NCBI GenBank assembly: GCA_963576725.1
Contig: OY755241.1
Coordinates: 57,161,071 to 57,225,070, forward strand
Origin: Azorinus chamasolen
Lineage: Eukaryota; Mollusca; Bivalvia; Cardiida; Solecurtidae
DNA length: 64,000 nucleotides
Direction: 5' to 3'
Below are positions 29,266 through 40,656 of the stretch, piece by piece; the stretch's first letter is position 1, and the number at the start of each line of letters is the position of its first letter. The notes under the pieces were generated by a model, which searched no databases, was not told the DNA's origin, and saw only the letters and a program-made list of their open reading frames with translations. Position numbers and translations under genes: made by a program.

Positions 29266-29479
29266 GAATCATGAGACGCCACATTATGTGCAACGAGTTA
29301 AATATTTAGGAAAATATTAGGTATTTCTTAAATTAGATAATACCAACAATATATTCATTTTAATACTTTTAATTAACTAAAAAATAGTCATTTTAGGAAA
29401 AAATAGGTATTATGCTAGTTACCATATTTAGAATATTAAATTTTAGGAAAATATTAGGTATTTCTTAAATTAAATACAT

Positions 29480-29560
29480 AACAAACAGTTTGAATCCAAA
29501 TCAGACACCACATTATGCAGTATCTGATCTGGAGCCAAATTGTTAGCAATGTGAAAAACA
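29480..29560. mobile_element. Family E element, diverged
   Basis: AACAAACAGTTTGAATCCAA to TCTGGAGCCAAATTGTTAGC. Confidence 0.55.
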
Positions 29561-30606
29561 TCAAACTGTTCAGGATTTCGTGTATATATGTATTGAAACC
29601 TTTCACTCAGCATCTCATTGGGATCTAAACTGCTGGAAACAGTCATAATTCAACCCTTTCCTTCATATAAACGTGTTTTCATGCATTTGCAAACAGAGTA
29701 GACCAAGATCAGATGGAATTTAATAGATATGTTTCTTTCCTTCATAACATATCTCAACATCTCATCAAGATCAGACAGACTTTAGGATCTAAACTGCTGG
29801 AAACAGTCAATAAACGTGTTTTCACGCATTTGCAAAGTTTACCAGAGTGGACCAAGATCAGAAGGACTTTAATGGAATTTATTTTTTCGATTGCATCAAA
29901 GACAATGTTTTAATATGACTTTGATTGTGTGATTTATGTGATTTATACAATTACAAACAATACTAAGTGTCTATTAATTAAGCAATCTCACTTTAATTAC
30001 ATTCAACCCTCAACTTTTTCCATCATCTTGTTTGAGTCATTAAGTAATTATCAGTTTTCTGCATATATTTGTTCTCTTTCTATAGGTAGGCCAGTTCAAG
30101 CAAACTATACAGCAATCATTTGATATGTACTGACTATAGTCTAATGCATGCTCCATTGAATTATTTGTCTGGCTTGATTGTGGGAGTTATTGGAATTTTA
30201 TCAACCAAAATGTGGGAGACATTGGAATAAACCGTTATTATATAGGTCTTTGCACAATGTTATGTTTGTTTCTGCAGTTAGTTTATGTGATTGGAAAAAA
30301 AATTAGTTTCATTATGATCATTTATTTTAATAAATTTTATTATGCGAGTCTTCATTAATTGCATTTAGTTGAAATTTAGGTGTTTAATAAAGTCTTTTCG
30401 CCTTGCTACTAATTGTATTTATTTTAATTTGATTTTTAAACAAATAATGTCTTAAGTTAATCAAAATTATTGTCAATCAATAATTAATGCTACTCAAAAA
30501 ATTAGTAACTCTTCTCAATTTCAATTGTTAAAATTACTAATGACCCGTTTAATTGACTTATCATCAGATATTAACACCTAGAGCTAGAATTATTTCTAAA
30601 CACCTA
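29561..30606. other. AT-rich stretch with family A end fragments
   Basis: Left-end fragments at about 29650-29715 (CCCTTTCCTTCATATAAACG) and 29815-29865 (AAACGTGTTTTCACGCATTT). The rest, 29900-30600, is very AT-rich and shows no exon or repeat I recognise. Confidence 0.5.
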
Positions 30607-30980
30607 TTAACCCTTTACCTGTTTGCTTTGACAAAAATTGAGCTGGGACTACTCTGTTTGCTAATGCGTAAAAAATTGTTATATCCATAAAGAGAAGTTT
30701 TAGCTTTGATAAAAACTGTAAAATCAAATCTATATCTTGTCAAATGCAAACAGAGCAGACCCTGATCAGACAGCTTCTATAGCAGCCGTCTGATCTAGTC
30801 TACTCTTATTTTTCTTTGAAGAGAAGTTTTTGATTTGACAAAAACTGTAGAATCACATCGATATTGTGTCAAAAGAAACAGAGAAGACCCAGATCAGACA
30901 GCTTCCGTAGGAGTCGTCTGATCTGGGTCTACTCTGTTTGCTAATGCATAAAAACAGCTTTATATGAGGGAAAGGGTTAA
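30607..30980. mobile_element. Family A TTAA MITE with two hairpin cores
   Basis: TTAACCCTTTACCTGTTTGC to GAGGGAAAGGGTTAA. Two successive cores at 30746-30805 and 30873-30940 with duplicated AGAGAAGTTTT flanks: an internal tandem duplication. Confidence 0.78.
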
Positions 30981-31354
30981 AAGATTTTTAAAGATATTTT
31001 TATTGGTCATTTCACACAAAAACTGGCATTATGTACTGCCCAGCACTTTATTTGCCTATATACCTGGATCAAGGTATAATTGCATAGCTTTATTGACGTC
31101 ATTTGAATTTCTCAAAGAACAAGTTTAGGCTTTTTGAGCTAAGGCAAAAATGGCACAAGTTGTAAACAGTTTAGATCTTGGTCAACCAGTCACTTGGTAT
31201 TAGATCTGAATGCAGTTCAAGTTTATTCAGGAGTGAAAGGGTGAAAGCAGTGCACTAAGCTTCTTTCATCTGCTAGAAATGTTGTCCACTGAAAAATTAA
31301 CATGTCAATATATTACTGTAACTCAGGTGAGCAATATAGGGCCAATGACCCTCT

Positions 31355-31640
31355 TGTTTAGCTCACCAGAGCACAAAGTGCTCAAGGTGAGCTATTGTGA
31401 TACCCCTGTGTCCGGCGTCCGTCTGTCTGTCCGTCAACAATTTCAAACGACTTCTTCTCTGAAACCGACTGCCCAATTGTAACCAAACTTGGTCAGATAC
31501 ATACTGTGTGTGGGTGGGTGCTTCAAAAGTTGTTAAAAGATAGTGGGTGGGGCCATCGGTCTTGTTGCCATGGCAACTGTACACAATATCTAGAAAAATC
31601 TTCTTCTCCAGAATGACTTGTCCGATTTGAATATAGTTTT
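31355..31640. repeat. Dispersed bivalve repeat (AGCTCACC type)
   Basis: TTTAGCTCACCAGAGCACAA, GTGCTCAAGGTGAGCTATTG, GTCCGTCTGTCTGTCCGTCA, then AAATCTTCTTCTC. Same head as at 27.2 kb. Confidence 0.75.
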
Positions 31641-31659
31641 CACCAAAATGTTTCTCAGT

Positions 31660-31900
31660 TGATAGACTTTAGTTTAGTTTAAACATATTTTATTGATAAT
31701 TTACATTTACATTCACGGCATATATAATACATAAAGGATTGGATCGAAAGCTAACTAAAGCTTATTTGAGATCTTCTCATGACAACAGTTAGTTACACTA
31801 CGGATATAGAATGTTCATATCTTGAGTAATGTACATTTTCTATAACATAAGCATATATTTGGAAAAAAGCAAAAAGCTGTGGAAAACAAAGAAAAACAAG
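31660..31900 (-). mobile_element. Probable LINE/SINE 3' end
   Basis: Read on the minus strand it ends TCAATAAAATATGTTTAAAC then TAAACTAAA, a polyadenylation-signal-like and pentamer-repeat tail of the kind seen on molluscan retroelements. No coding part. Confidence 0.45.
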
Positions 31901-31924
31901 AGATGTTTGTAAAACATGTATACC

Positions 31925-33535
31925 CCCCAGATCCCCTGACCTTTGATCTAGTGACCTCAACTATAGAGGTCATCTAGCTGTCATGACTAATCACCACAGC
32001 AACTTTGAAGATCCTAAGCCAAACCACTGATCATTTATTGATCTGAAAACATTTCACATATTAAGGTCATGGTGACCTTGACCTTTGACCTAGTTACCTC
32101 AACAACTATAGTGGTCATCTAGTGGTCATGACCAACAACCACAGCAAGTTTGAAGATCCCGCACCAAACCATTGAGCAGTTATTAATTGGAAACCATTTC
32201 ATCAGTTAAGGTCATGACGACCTTGACATTTGACCTAGTGACCTCAAAATCAATAGGGGTCATCTAGTTGTCATGACCAACCACCACAGCAAGTTTGAAG
32301 ATCCTAAGCCAAACCCTTGAGCAGTTATTTATCGCAAACCATTTCACAAGTTAAGGTCATGGTGACCTTGACCTTTGACCTAGTGACCTCAAAAATAATA
32401 GGGGTTATCTATTGGTCATGAGCAACCACCACAGCAAGTTTGAAGATCCTAAGCCAAACCCTTGAGCAGTTATTGATCGCAAACCATTTCACCAGTTAAG
32501 GTCATGGTGACCTTGACCTTTGACCTAGTGACCTAAAAAACAATAGGGCTCATCTAGTTGTCATGACCAACCACCTAAGTAAATTTGAAGATCCTAAGTC
32601 AAACCCTTGAGCAGTTATTGATCAGAAACCATTTTACAAGTTAAGGTCATGGTGACCTTGACCTTTTACCTAGTGACCTCAAATACAATAGGGGTCATCC
32701 AGTTTTCATGACCAACTACCACAGCAAGTTTGAAGATTCTAAGCCAAACCCTTGAGCAGTTATTGATCGGAAACCATTTGACCAGTTAAGAGCATGGTGA
32801 CCTTGACCTTTGACCTAGTGACCTAAAAAACAATAAGGGTCATCTAGTGGTCATTACCAACCACCACAGCAAATTTGAAGATCCTTGGCCAAACCCTTGA
32901 GCAGTTATTGATCGCAAACCATTTCACCCTTTAAGGTCATGGTGACCTTGACCTTTGACCTAGTGACCTAAAAAACATTAGGACTAATCTAGTTGTCATG
33001 ACCAACCACCTAAGCAAATTTGAAGATCCTAAGCCAAACCCTTGAGCAGTTATTGATAAGAAACCATTTTACCAGTTAAGGTCATGGTGACCTTGACCTT
33101 TGACCTAGTGACCTCAAAATCAATAGGGGTTATCCTGTGGTCATGACCAACTACCACAGCAAGTTTGAAGATTCTAAGCTAAACCCTTGAGCAGTTATTG
33201 ATCGGAAACCATTTAACCATTTAAGGTCATGGTGACCTTGACCTTTGACCTAGTGACCTCAAAATCAATAGGGGTCATCTAGTGGTCATGACCAACCACC
33301 ACATCAAGTTTGAAGATCCCAAGCCAAACCCTTGAGCAGTTATTGATCGGAAACTATTTCACCATTTTAGGTCATGGTGACCTTGACCTTTGACCTAGTG
33401 ACCTCAAAAACAATAGGGGTCATCTACTTGTCATGACCAACCACCACAGCAAGTTTGAAGATTCTAGGCCAAGTCGTTTATTAGTTATCGTTCGGAAACC
33501 ATCGATCTACCGACCGACCGACCGACCGACATGTG
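31925..33535. repeat. 145-bp satellite with nuclear-receptor half-site clusters
   Basis: About eleven monomers. The anchor AGGTCATGGTGACCT starts at 32064, 32354, 32499, 32644, 32934, 33079, 33224 and 33369, all multiples of exactly 145 bp apart; mutated forms sit at the expected 32209 and 32789. Each monomer also reads TGACCTTGACCTTTGACCT and AGCAAGTTTGAAGATCCTAA. The array ends in (ACCG)n and GACATGTGCAAAGCAATATA, a boundary I know from bivalve repeats. Confidence 0.92.
33505..33530. repeat. (ACCG)n run at the satellite edge
   Basis: Six ACCG units (CTACCGACCGACCGACCGAC) mark the end of the 145-bp array. Confidence 0.8.
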
Positions 33536-34504
33536 CAAAGCAATATACCCCCATTTTTTCAAAAAAAGGTATAAAAATGTTATAATCACGAAGTGGAGAA
33601 AAAGAAGTAAGACAAAAAATGGAATCATTGGCTTAAATGAGAAGAGGGGGCCCGCTCTGTCCCTAAGTTGCTCAAGAGAAACGTTTAGTTTGCATTATAT
33701 ATTTCAAGACTGCTCGAAATATAGTGCAGTTAGACTCCTGACCAAGTGCTGGGTCACCATACAAGAGAAGTTTGACGGTTGGAGTGCGAATCGGATTTAT
33801 AGTGTTCAAGAGGGATATGCGCATGTGTTGATAGGATTTACAGGTAAAAAGGTAATGGTAGGTACTTTCAACATCCCCACAGTGGCATAGTGGAGAGTCA
33901 ACTATGTTTTTTTGAAATAATGTTAAATTTAATGAGCTACAATTAGTGCGCAGCCGAGTGAGGAATATTTGTGCTTTCCTACTTCCAACGTAGTAATGAG
34001 AAGGAACTGTGGTAGAATAGCTGGAATTTAGGGACCGTTTAAAAGATGACAAAGAGACCGCGTTTCTCAAATCTAATGGAAGTAAATTCCATTCGCGAAT
34101 GGCTGAAGGTAAAAAGGAGTTCGAGTACAGTGCTGTTCTTGCATGTGGCATCTGAGTGAATGTTTTCAGCATTTCGCAAGTGATATCTAGATTCATTTTT
34201 CACCAGAGGGGGTACCAAGGACGATAAATACTCAGGAGTGATGTTTTGTGTCATTTTATAAAGTAGTAAAAGCTTATGCTTTCGTCTTCTTTCATTTAGA
34301 GATTCCCACCCTATTTCTTTTACTAAATTGGCTATAGAAATTAGTTTTGTTGCACCAGTGGCAATTCTGGCTGCCTCATGTTGAATTTTATCAAGTTCTA
34401 GTTTTTCAGCATTAGAACAATTATCCCAAATAACATCAGCGTATTCTAAAAGTGGTCTTATGAAGGTCAAGTAGATGGTTTCAAGAGATTTTCGATCTAA
34501 AACA

Positions 34505-35367
34505 TATTTAATTGGAAAAGTAGTAAAGTCAAGCAGGCAAAGCCACATGCAAGACGCAACCACCACCAAAACACCGATAGACAGCATGACACACACACAC
34601 ACAACCACACACCCAAACGCACACGCACACACGAAATGAACACAGAAAACACCAAAAGACACACAAGAACCAGGGACAAACGTTCCACAACATGAACAAA
34701 CCACAAGCACAAAGACGCAATGCAAACAAAAGGAAGGGTGACAAAGAGAGTACCGCCTTGGCACGGTCAGCAGCAAAAACACCACTGGGGGTTTAAACCG
34801 GTTTACGGACGTCCTAACCTCACACTTCTCTCAAAGTCACCCTAGCTTTACAAATATTGTAAATAAAGGTATCCCCGCTGGACTTACCCACAACATAGAC
34901 GACGGTGAACACAGGACAACATGTAAAACATAGCATAATAACTGTGACAATCCGTCAAATATGTACTCAATGACTTTGCTGAAGTCAGAGCACCTGCAGG
35001 TAAGCCGTTAAGGGCACGACAGGGAAAAATAATACATGAGTCTGGTAAGCTCCTCCTGTATCCAAGTTTAAGAGTATACCATCATAGAGTACTACCCTCG
35101 GCCTGTCATCGCGCAAGCAAAGAGGGAAGCGTAGCTACCGACTGTAAAAGGGTCGATAACCAAACATGCAGTGTGTTGCAATATAATAGGATCATAACCT
35201 TTCTTTTTAAAATTTTTAATGCGTTTTATAAACAAATCATGAAAATGGATATGACCCCGAATTTTCCTAAGTTTGTAGATAACATCCCCATAAAATTCTG
35301 GTTGAGAAATGCCTTGTCGCAGTAACGTCCGTAGATTGCAATTATATTTACTAATGAGTTCTCTCAT
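34505..35367 (-). mobile_element. 5'-truncated Penelope-like retroelement inserted in the LINE
   Basis: Its coding remnant (ELISKYNCNLRTLLRQGISQ, then PEFYGDVIYKLRKI and HTACLVIDPFTVGSYASLFAC) matches the C-terminal end of the reverse transcriptase in the 7.1-kb repeats. It is followed by the shared 3' UTR block with GTTTAAACCGGTTTA and TACCGCCTTGG(C/A)ACGGTCAG. The LINE frame stops after NIMR and resumes at KYVLDRKSLE. Boundaries are approximate. Confidence 0.8.
34585..34640. repeat. (CA)n-rich microsatellite inside the Penelope-like 3' UTR
   Basis: ACACACACACACACAACCAC and neighbouring CA runs. They create cysteine/valine-rich open frames on the minus strand that resemble signal peptides but are not genes. 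Confidence 0.85.
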
Positions 35368-37734
35368 TATATTTATTCGCAACCATGCTTTTGATTTGAT
35401 ATAGTCTATGTGAGTATGCCAGCTACCATCATTAGAAAGATGAACTCCTAAATGTTTATGAGACTCAACTTCTATAATATCTGTGTTAAGCATTGTGAGT
35501 TGGGGGGTGGTGAGGATGATTTACTTTACGTGATATTAGAAGTGACTCCGTCTTTGTGGGATTAAATGTTACAAGCCACAAATTAGCCCATTCGGTGATT
35601 TTAGAGATATCTGAGTTAAGTGTGTTGGCCGTTAGATCAGCATGTTCAACAATAAGAAAGAGGTTTGTGTCATCTGCAAACAGGCGAATATTAGATTGAA
35701 TTTCTGAGACTATGTCATTGATGTAGATTAAGAATAAGATAGGACCAAGAATAGAACCCTGTGGAACACCAGCCTTGATTGGTGCCCACTTTGACTTTGT
35801 CCCAGGTATTACTACCCGCTGACGTCTATTCGAGAGATAGTTAGAAAACCAGTTGAGAAATTTAATTGATATACCAGTTGATTTCAATTTAGCTAACAGA
35901 CCAGTATGCCAGACACGATCAAAGGCCTTGCTAATATCAAAGAAGACTACTCTTACTTCCTTGCCTTCGTCTAGTGCCTTACAGAATGTATTGTATAAAA
36001 AGGTCAGCTGGTTCACAGTGGAATCACCTTGAATAAAGCCAGATTGAAAACATGAAAGGTACTTGATATCGTGCAGGTAATTATAAAAATGTTTAAATAC
36101 TATGCGCTCAAATATTTTATCTAAATTGCTTAGAAGTGAGATAGGTCTATAGTTGCTCACTAAGGAGGGGTCACCTTTCTTGAAAATAGCAGATACGTGA
36201 GCTTCCTTCCAACATTCTCGTATGATGCCAGAATCAAGAGATTGGTTAAAGAGGTCACACAGGGGATTGCATAATTCCTTAGCTGCTTCACGGAGGATTC
36301 TATTATTGATTCCGTCTGGACCAGAGGCCTTACCGGTCGGAAGACTTGCTAGAGTTGATTCCACTTCTTCAGGAGAAATAAGAAAGAAAGGCATAGTACT
36401 ATCTGATGTCAAAGTAGCAGGTACATTGACGTTGAATTCGTCAAGTATTGTTTGGGCTGCGAAATAATCGTTTAAGAGATTAGCTTTATCGTTATCGTTA
36501 AATGCATGCATTCCATTATTTTCTAATGTTGGTAAAGCATTATTTCCAGTTGTTGATATGAAAGATTTAAGTGTGTTCCACCAGCCTTTTGAGGAATGAC
36601 TAGAATCAGTTAATTTGTTTGAGAGATTATTATAATATTCTTGTTTAGATTTTCTAATAAGATTGATAGTCTGGTTACGGAGATGTTTGAAGCGTTCCCA
36701 ATAGTGATCAGATGTTTTTGTTTAAGCTCTTCTATATGCCCTTTTTCTTGATCTAATTTTACTTTTAATTAAAGAATTGATCCATGGTGGTTCATATTGT
36801 CTAGTCCGGATAATTTTGTTTGGTACACATTCATCGGTCACATTAATAATTTGTTCAGTAATTTGTCTTGCATATACATGTATATTGATGTCATTATGTT
36901 TAGTTCCTGTCAAGTCAGTCTCATTTGCTTTTTGTCTTAGTAAATCGTAGTCTCCCTGTTCATACTTGTAAATTTTACGTGTGAAGGATTTGAATTTATG
37001 TTTATTGTAACGTATTAGTACATATACTGGGCAATGATATCTTTGTTCTTGTTGAAGAAAAGGATCTCCTACCCCAGAAGAAACAACCATTGTATTATTC
37101 TTGACAAGAATTACATCGATGAGTGATCGTGAATGCTCTGTAAAGTGCGTCGGTTCGTTAATAATTTGAGTTAAACCCATTTGTTGAGAAAGCGAATCAA
37201 TCTTTTTCGACGTAGATGAATTTAACATGTTAAAATTTAAGTCACCTGTAATAATTATGTCGTTAATACCAGTGTCAATAGCTAGATGAAGTGAGTCTTC
37301 AATCATAGTGTAATAACCAGCAGTTGCATTAGGCGGTCGATAAAGAACACATATAAGTAAGTGTCTCTGATGAAGACATAATTCTACCCAGACACATTCG
37401 AGATCGATAAGTTCAAGGTCGCGGCGTCGATTATACTTAATGTTTTCCCTAACATATACCATTACCCCTCCATGATTATCAAAATTACGATCTTTTCTTT
37501 CTGGTAAGTTAAATGATGGAATCTTTAGATCTTCATTGGAGATAGAATTTTTTAACCATGTCTCAGAAAATGCAAGGATATCAAAACAGTGAAGTTCAGC
37601 AGTCAAACTGTCTAATTTTGCAAGGATACTTTGAACATTATAATGTACTATAGATAGGTTTTTGGAGGGGTCAATTGTTGATGCAAATGAGCTAGAAAAT
37701 GAGGAACTTATTGATTGATTTGATATATTATCAG

Positions 37735-37764
37735 GGTTATCAGGTCCTGGATTTGGATGAATGT
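37735..37764 (-). other. 2A-like motif in the LINE N terminus
   Basis: The LINE reading frame contains LISILLCCGDIHPNPGP. The NPGP end and preceding hydrophobic run fit the 2A class; the usual D-x-E-x-NPGP glutamate is His here. Its activity is unknown. Confidence 0.6.
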
Positions 37765-38119
37765 CACCACAACACAACAGAATGCTTATCAACCATAAGG
37801 AAAAAGTAGCAATAAAATGAAACAGCAATAGCTTAACACAGAATACTGAATTGATATACAAAAGTCGAGATCTGCAACGTACCCTTTGTTGAGAGTTAAA
37901 GTGTAATCCAACAGCATCTTTCAGGCGAAGAAGCACAGATAAAGAGTAAACCTTTGAACTAAGGATCCAGTACAGACATAAAAAGTACAGGAGCATCGAG
38001 AACTTCATACGACAGCAATAAGCCTGTGCGGCGGCGGCAGTGCGAGTTTTATATTTCATGAAATTCTGAGGAGGAATATAAGGAAACGCGCCTCCGCCAC
38101 CACACAGCCATACCTGCAA

Positions 38120-38420
38120 AATAATATCATGAGCATGTTGCCAGAGAAGAACTCGCTCAAATCAGCCAATGATCCAAACGTTGAAGATGAAAACAGTGTT
38201 ATATGAAAAATAGAAATGAAAAAAATGATATTCATATTAGGCATATCAGAAGGTTCAAACCAACAATCTAAGGGCTATTATTAATTACATCTTTGTAGAA
38301 AAATCAAAACGTCATTCTTGAAATCAATGAATCGCGGCAAATTGTTCATTTCATAATTTGGGTCAGCACAGTTTGTAAGGAGATATATCGGCTAAGTAGT
38401 ATATCGAATTATGAGCATGA
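38120..38420. other. Non-coding stretch upstream of the LINE
   Basis: May include the LINE 5' UTR. No motif recognised. Confidence 0.35.
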
Positions 38421-38426
38421 AAGATT

Positions 38427-40600
38427 CAAACAGCCTGTTCCCGGATAAGGAGCCACCAATAAATGGTGACAGCTGATCCGGGTCTGTACTGCTTACAACA
38501 CATCAAGATGGTTAATTATTCACTGTACCACATAATCCGTATACATGTATTTCAAAGAGCATAAAACTAAGTACAAACAGCTATGTCCCGGATGAGCCTT
38601 CACCAACAAGTGGTGACGGCTGATCCGGGTCAACACTGTCTACAGCCCATGGATACAATTGCCGATTTGATAAAACATTTACTGCATCACATGAACTGCA
38701 TATTTCCAAAAAATAAGAAAGCAGATACAAACAGCAGGCTCAGATGAGCCGTCACCAACAAATGCTATCAGCTGATTCGGGTCCACCCTGTCTGCAAACC
38801 ATCAACATAATGGACAATTCATTTACTGCATCACATGAAACTATATCTCAAAAAAGCACACAACTCACTACAAACAGCCAGATCCCAGATAAACCACCGC
38901 CAATAAATGGTGTCGGCTGATCTGGGCCTTCACTGCTTACAAGACAACAACAAATATACCGATATAATAAGTATATTTTCTACCTTGCGTGAACTGCGTT
39001 TTTCAAAGGGCATAATACAGATACAAACAGCAGGCTCCCAGATGTGCTGTCACCAATAAATAGTGTCAGGTGATCTGGGTCTACTCTGAGTACAACCCAT
39101 CAACATAAAATACTGATCGGAAAAACATTTACTTACTACATCGCATGAGTTGTACATTTCAAGAAGCATGAAACATATACAAACAGTCAGTTCCCAGGTG
39201 AGCCGCAACCAAGTAAATGGTATCGGCCAATCCGGATCCACACTGTTTGCAAACTATCAACATGATGACTGGTTAGATAAATAATTTAGTGCATCACATG
39301 AGTTGTATATTTCAGAGAGCGTAAAACAGATACAAACAACCAAGTAAATGGTATCGGCCATTCCGGATCCACAATGTTTGCAAACCATCAACATGATGAC
39401 TGATTGGAAAATAATTTAGTGCATCACATGAATTATATATTTCAAAGAGTGTAAAACAGATACAAACAGCCAGTCCCTAGGCAAGCCGAAGCCAACCAAA
39501 TGGCATCGGCCAATCCGGATCCACACTGTTTACAACCAATCCAAATGATTATTGTTTGGATAGATAATTTACTGCATTGCATGGACTGTATATTTCAATG
39601 AGCATTAAACTGAATACAAACAGCTATGACCCGGATGAGTCGTCATCAATAAATGATGGCGGCTGATCCGGGTTCACACTGTTTACAAGCCAACAAGATG
39701 ATTGCCGACCTGATAAATCATTACTGCATCATATGACTTGTATACTTCAAGCAACAAGCAGCAAGACCCAAAACAAGCCGCCACCAACAAATGGTGTCAG
39801 CCGATCCGGGTCCACACCGTTTGCAAACCATTAACACAATTATTGACTGGGTATATCATTTACTGCATTGTATGAACTGCATATTTCAAAAAGCATAAAA
39901 CTAAATACAAACAGCCAGTTCCAGTTCCCAGGCAAACCGCATCCAATCTGGATCCATACTGTTTGCAACCAATGAACATGGTGACTGATTGGATAAATCA
40001 TTTACTACATCACATGAACTGTATATTGCAGCGATAAAAACACAGATATAAACAGCCAGTTTCCAGATGAGCCGCCACCACATAAATGGCACCGGCCGAT
40101 CCGGATCCTCACTGTCTGCAAACCACAACAAATTTACCGATGGATAAATCATTTACTACATCACATGAACTGTAACCTCAAAGAGCATAAAACAAATACA
40201 AACAGCCAGATCCCAGATGAGTCGCCACCAGTAAATGGTGTCGGCTAATCTGGGTCCACACTGCTTGCAACACATCAACATAATTACCGATCTGATAAAT
40301 CATTAATTACATGACTTTACCTGTATATTCAAGGAACATTGAATATGTACAAAACAGACATATAACTACATATACTAGTTCAACTGAGCCGCTTACCGAT
40401 AAATGGTGTCAGCTGCTCTGGATCAACACCGTTACAACAAATAGAGCATAATTACTTAACTGATAAATCACTGAATACATCATAATGGTCTGTATACTTC
40501 AAATAACGTTAAGTAGATTCAGACAGCAAGCCCCCAGACGAGCCGCCAACAATAAATGGTATCGGCCGATCTGGGTCCAAACTGTATCGCCAATCAGCAA
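38427..40600. repeat. Diverged satellite of about 150 bp with internal palindrome, about 15 units
   Basis: CAAACAG starts units at 38427, 38574, 38728, 38871, 39024, 39180, 39333, 39463, 39617 and so on to about 40520; spacing 130-156 bp. Each unit holds CCAGATGAGCCG(C)CACCA and its inverse TGGTGTCGGCTGATCTGGG around AATAAA, then CACTGTTTGCAA and TTTACTGCATCACATGAACT. Bivalve satellites of about 160 bp linked to pearl/Helitron-type elements are known; I cannot confirm identity. Confidence 0.88.
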
Positions 40601-40656
40601 GTAGTCTGCTTGGGCAATTCACGTGTTATTTATGTTTTAATCCTCAATCCTGCTGA

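Larger units (their letters stand above)
33672..38008 (-). pseudogene. CR1/jockey-like LINE ORF2 (endonuclease-reverse transcriptase), broken
   Basis: Minus-strand ORF starting at MKFSMLLYFLCLY (38008). N terminus: hydrophobic segment, then a GDIHPNPGP motif (about 37625-37760 region upstream of the endonuclease). APE endonuclease motifs in order: VHYNVQS, FSETWL, YRPP, GDLNFN, SLIDVI and RYHCPV. Reverse transcriptase: GVPQGSILGP and FADD intact. C-terminal part: SLETIYLTFIRPLLEYADV and a CHCGDVESTYHYLFTC Cys-His motif. Damage: in-frame TAA at 36722-36724, frameshift near 35500, insertion of another retroelement at about 34505-35367, and a frameshift near 34150. It therefore cannot make ORF2 protein. 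The clade is uncertain within the jockey/CR1 group. The 3' UTR probably runs to about 33540. Confidence 0.9.

Noticed and set aside
31925..33535. Possible protein-coding tandem repeat
   Set aside because: 145 is not a multiple of 3 and stops occur in all frames; the conservation is centred on half-sites.
33531..33890. Plus-strand 119-residue frame
   Set aside because: Runs from the satellite edge into the antisense of the LINE 3' end; no domain.
34497..34785. Cysteine/valine-rich frames resembling secreted or membrane proteins (also at 49010-49303, 49908-50178 and copies)
   Set aside because: They are the reverse strand of CA-rich 3' UTR of the Penelope-like element; the same text recurs in every copy of that UTR.
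36222..36467. Plus-strand 81-residue frame
   Set aside because: Antisense shadow of the LINE reverse transcriptase.
38427..40600. Possible CRISPR array (regular repeats with spacers)
   Set aside because: Units are about 150 bp, diverged over their whole length, with no unique spacers; the genome is animal.
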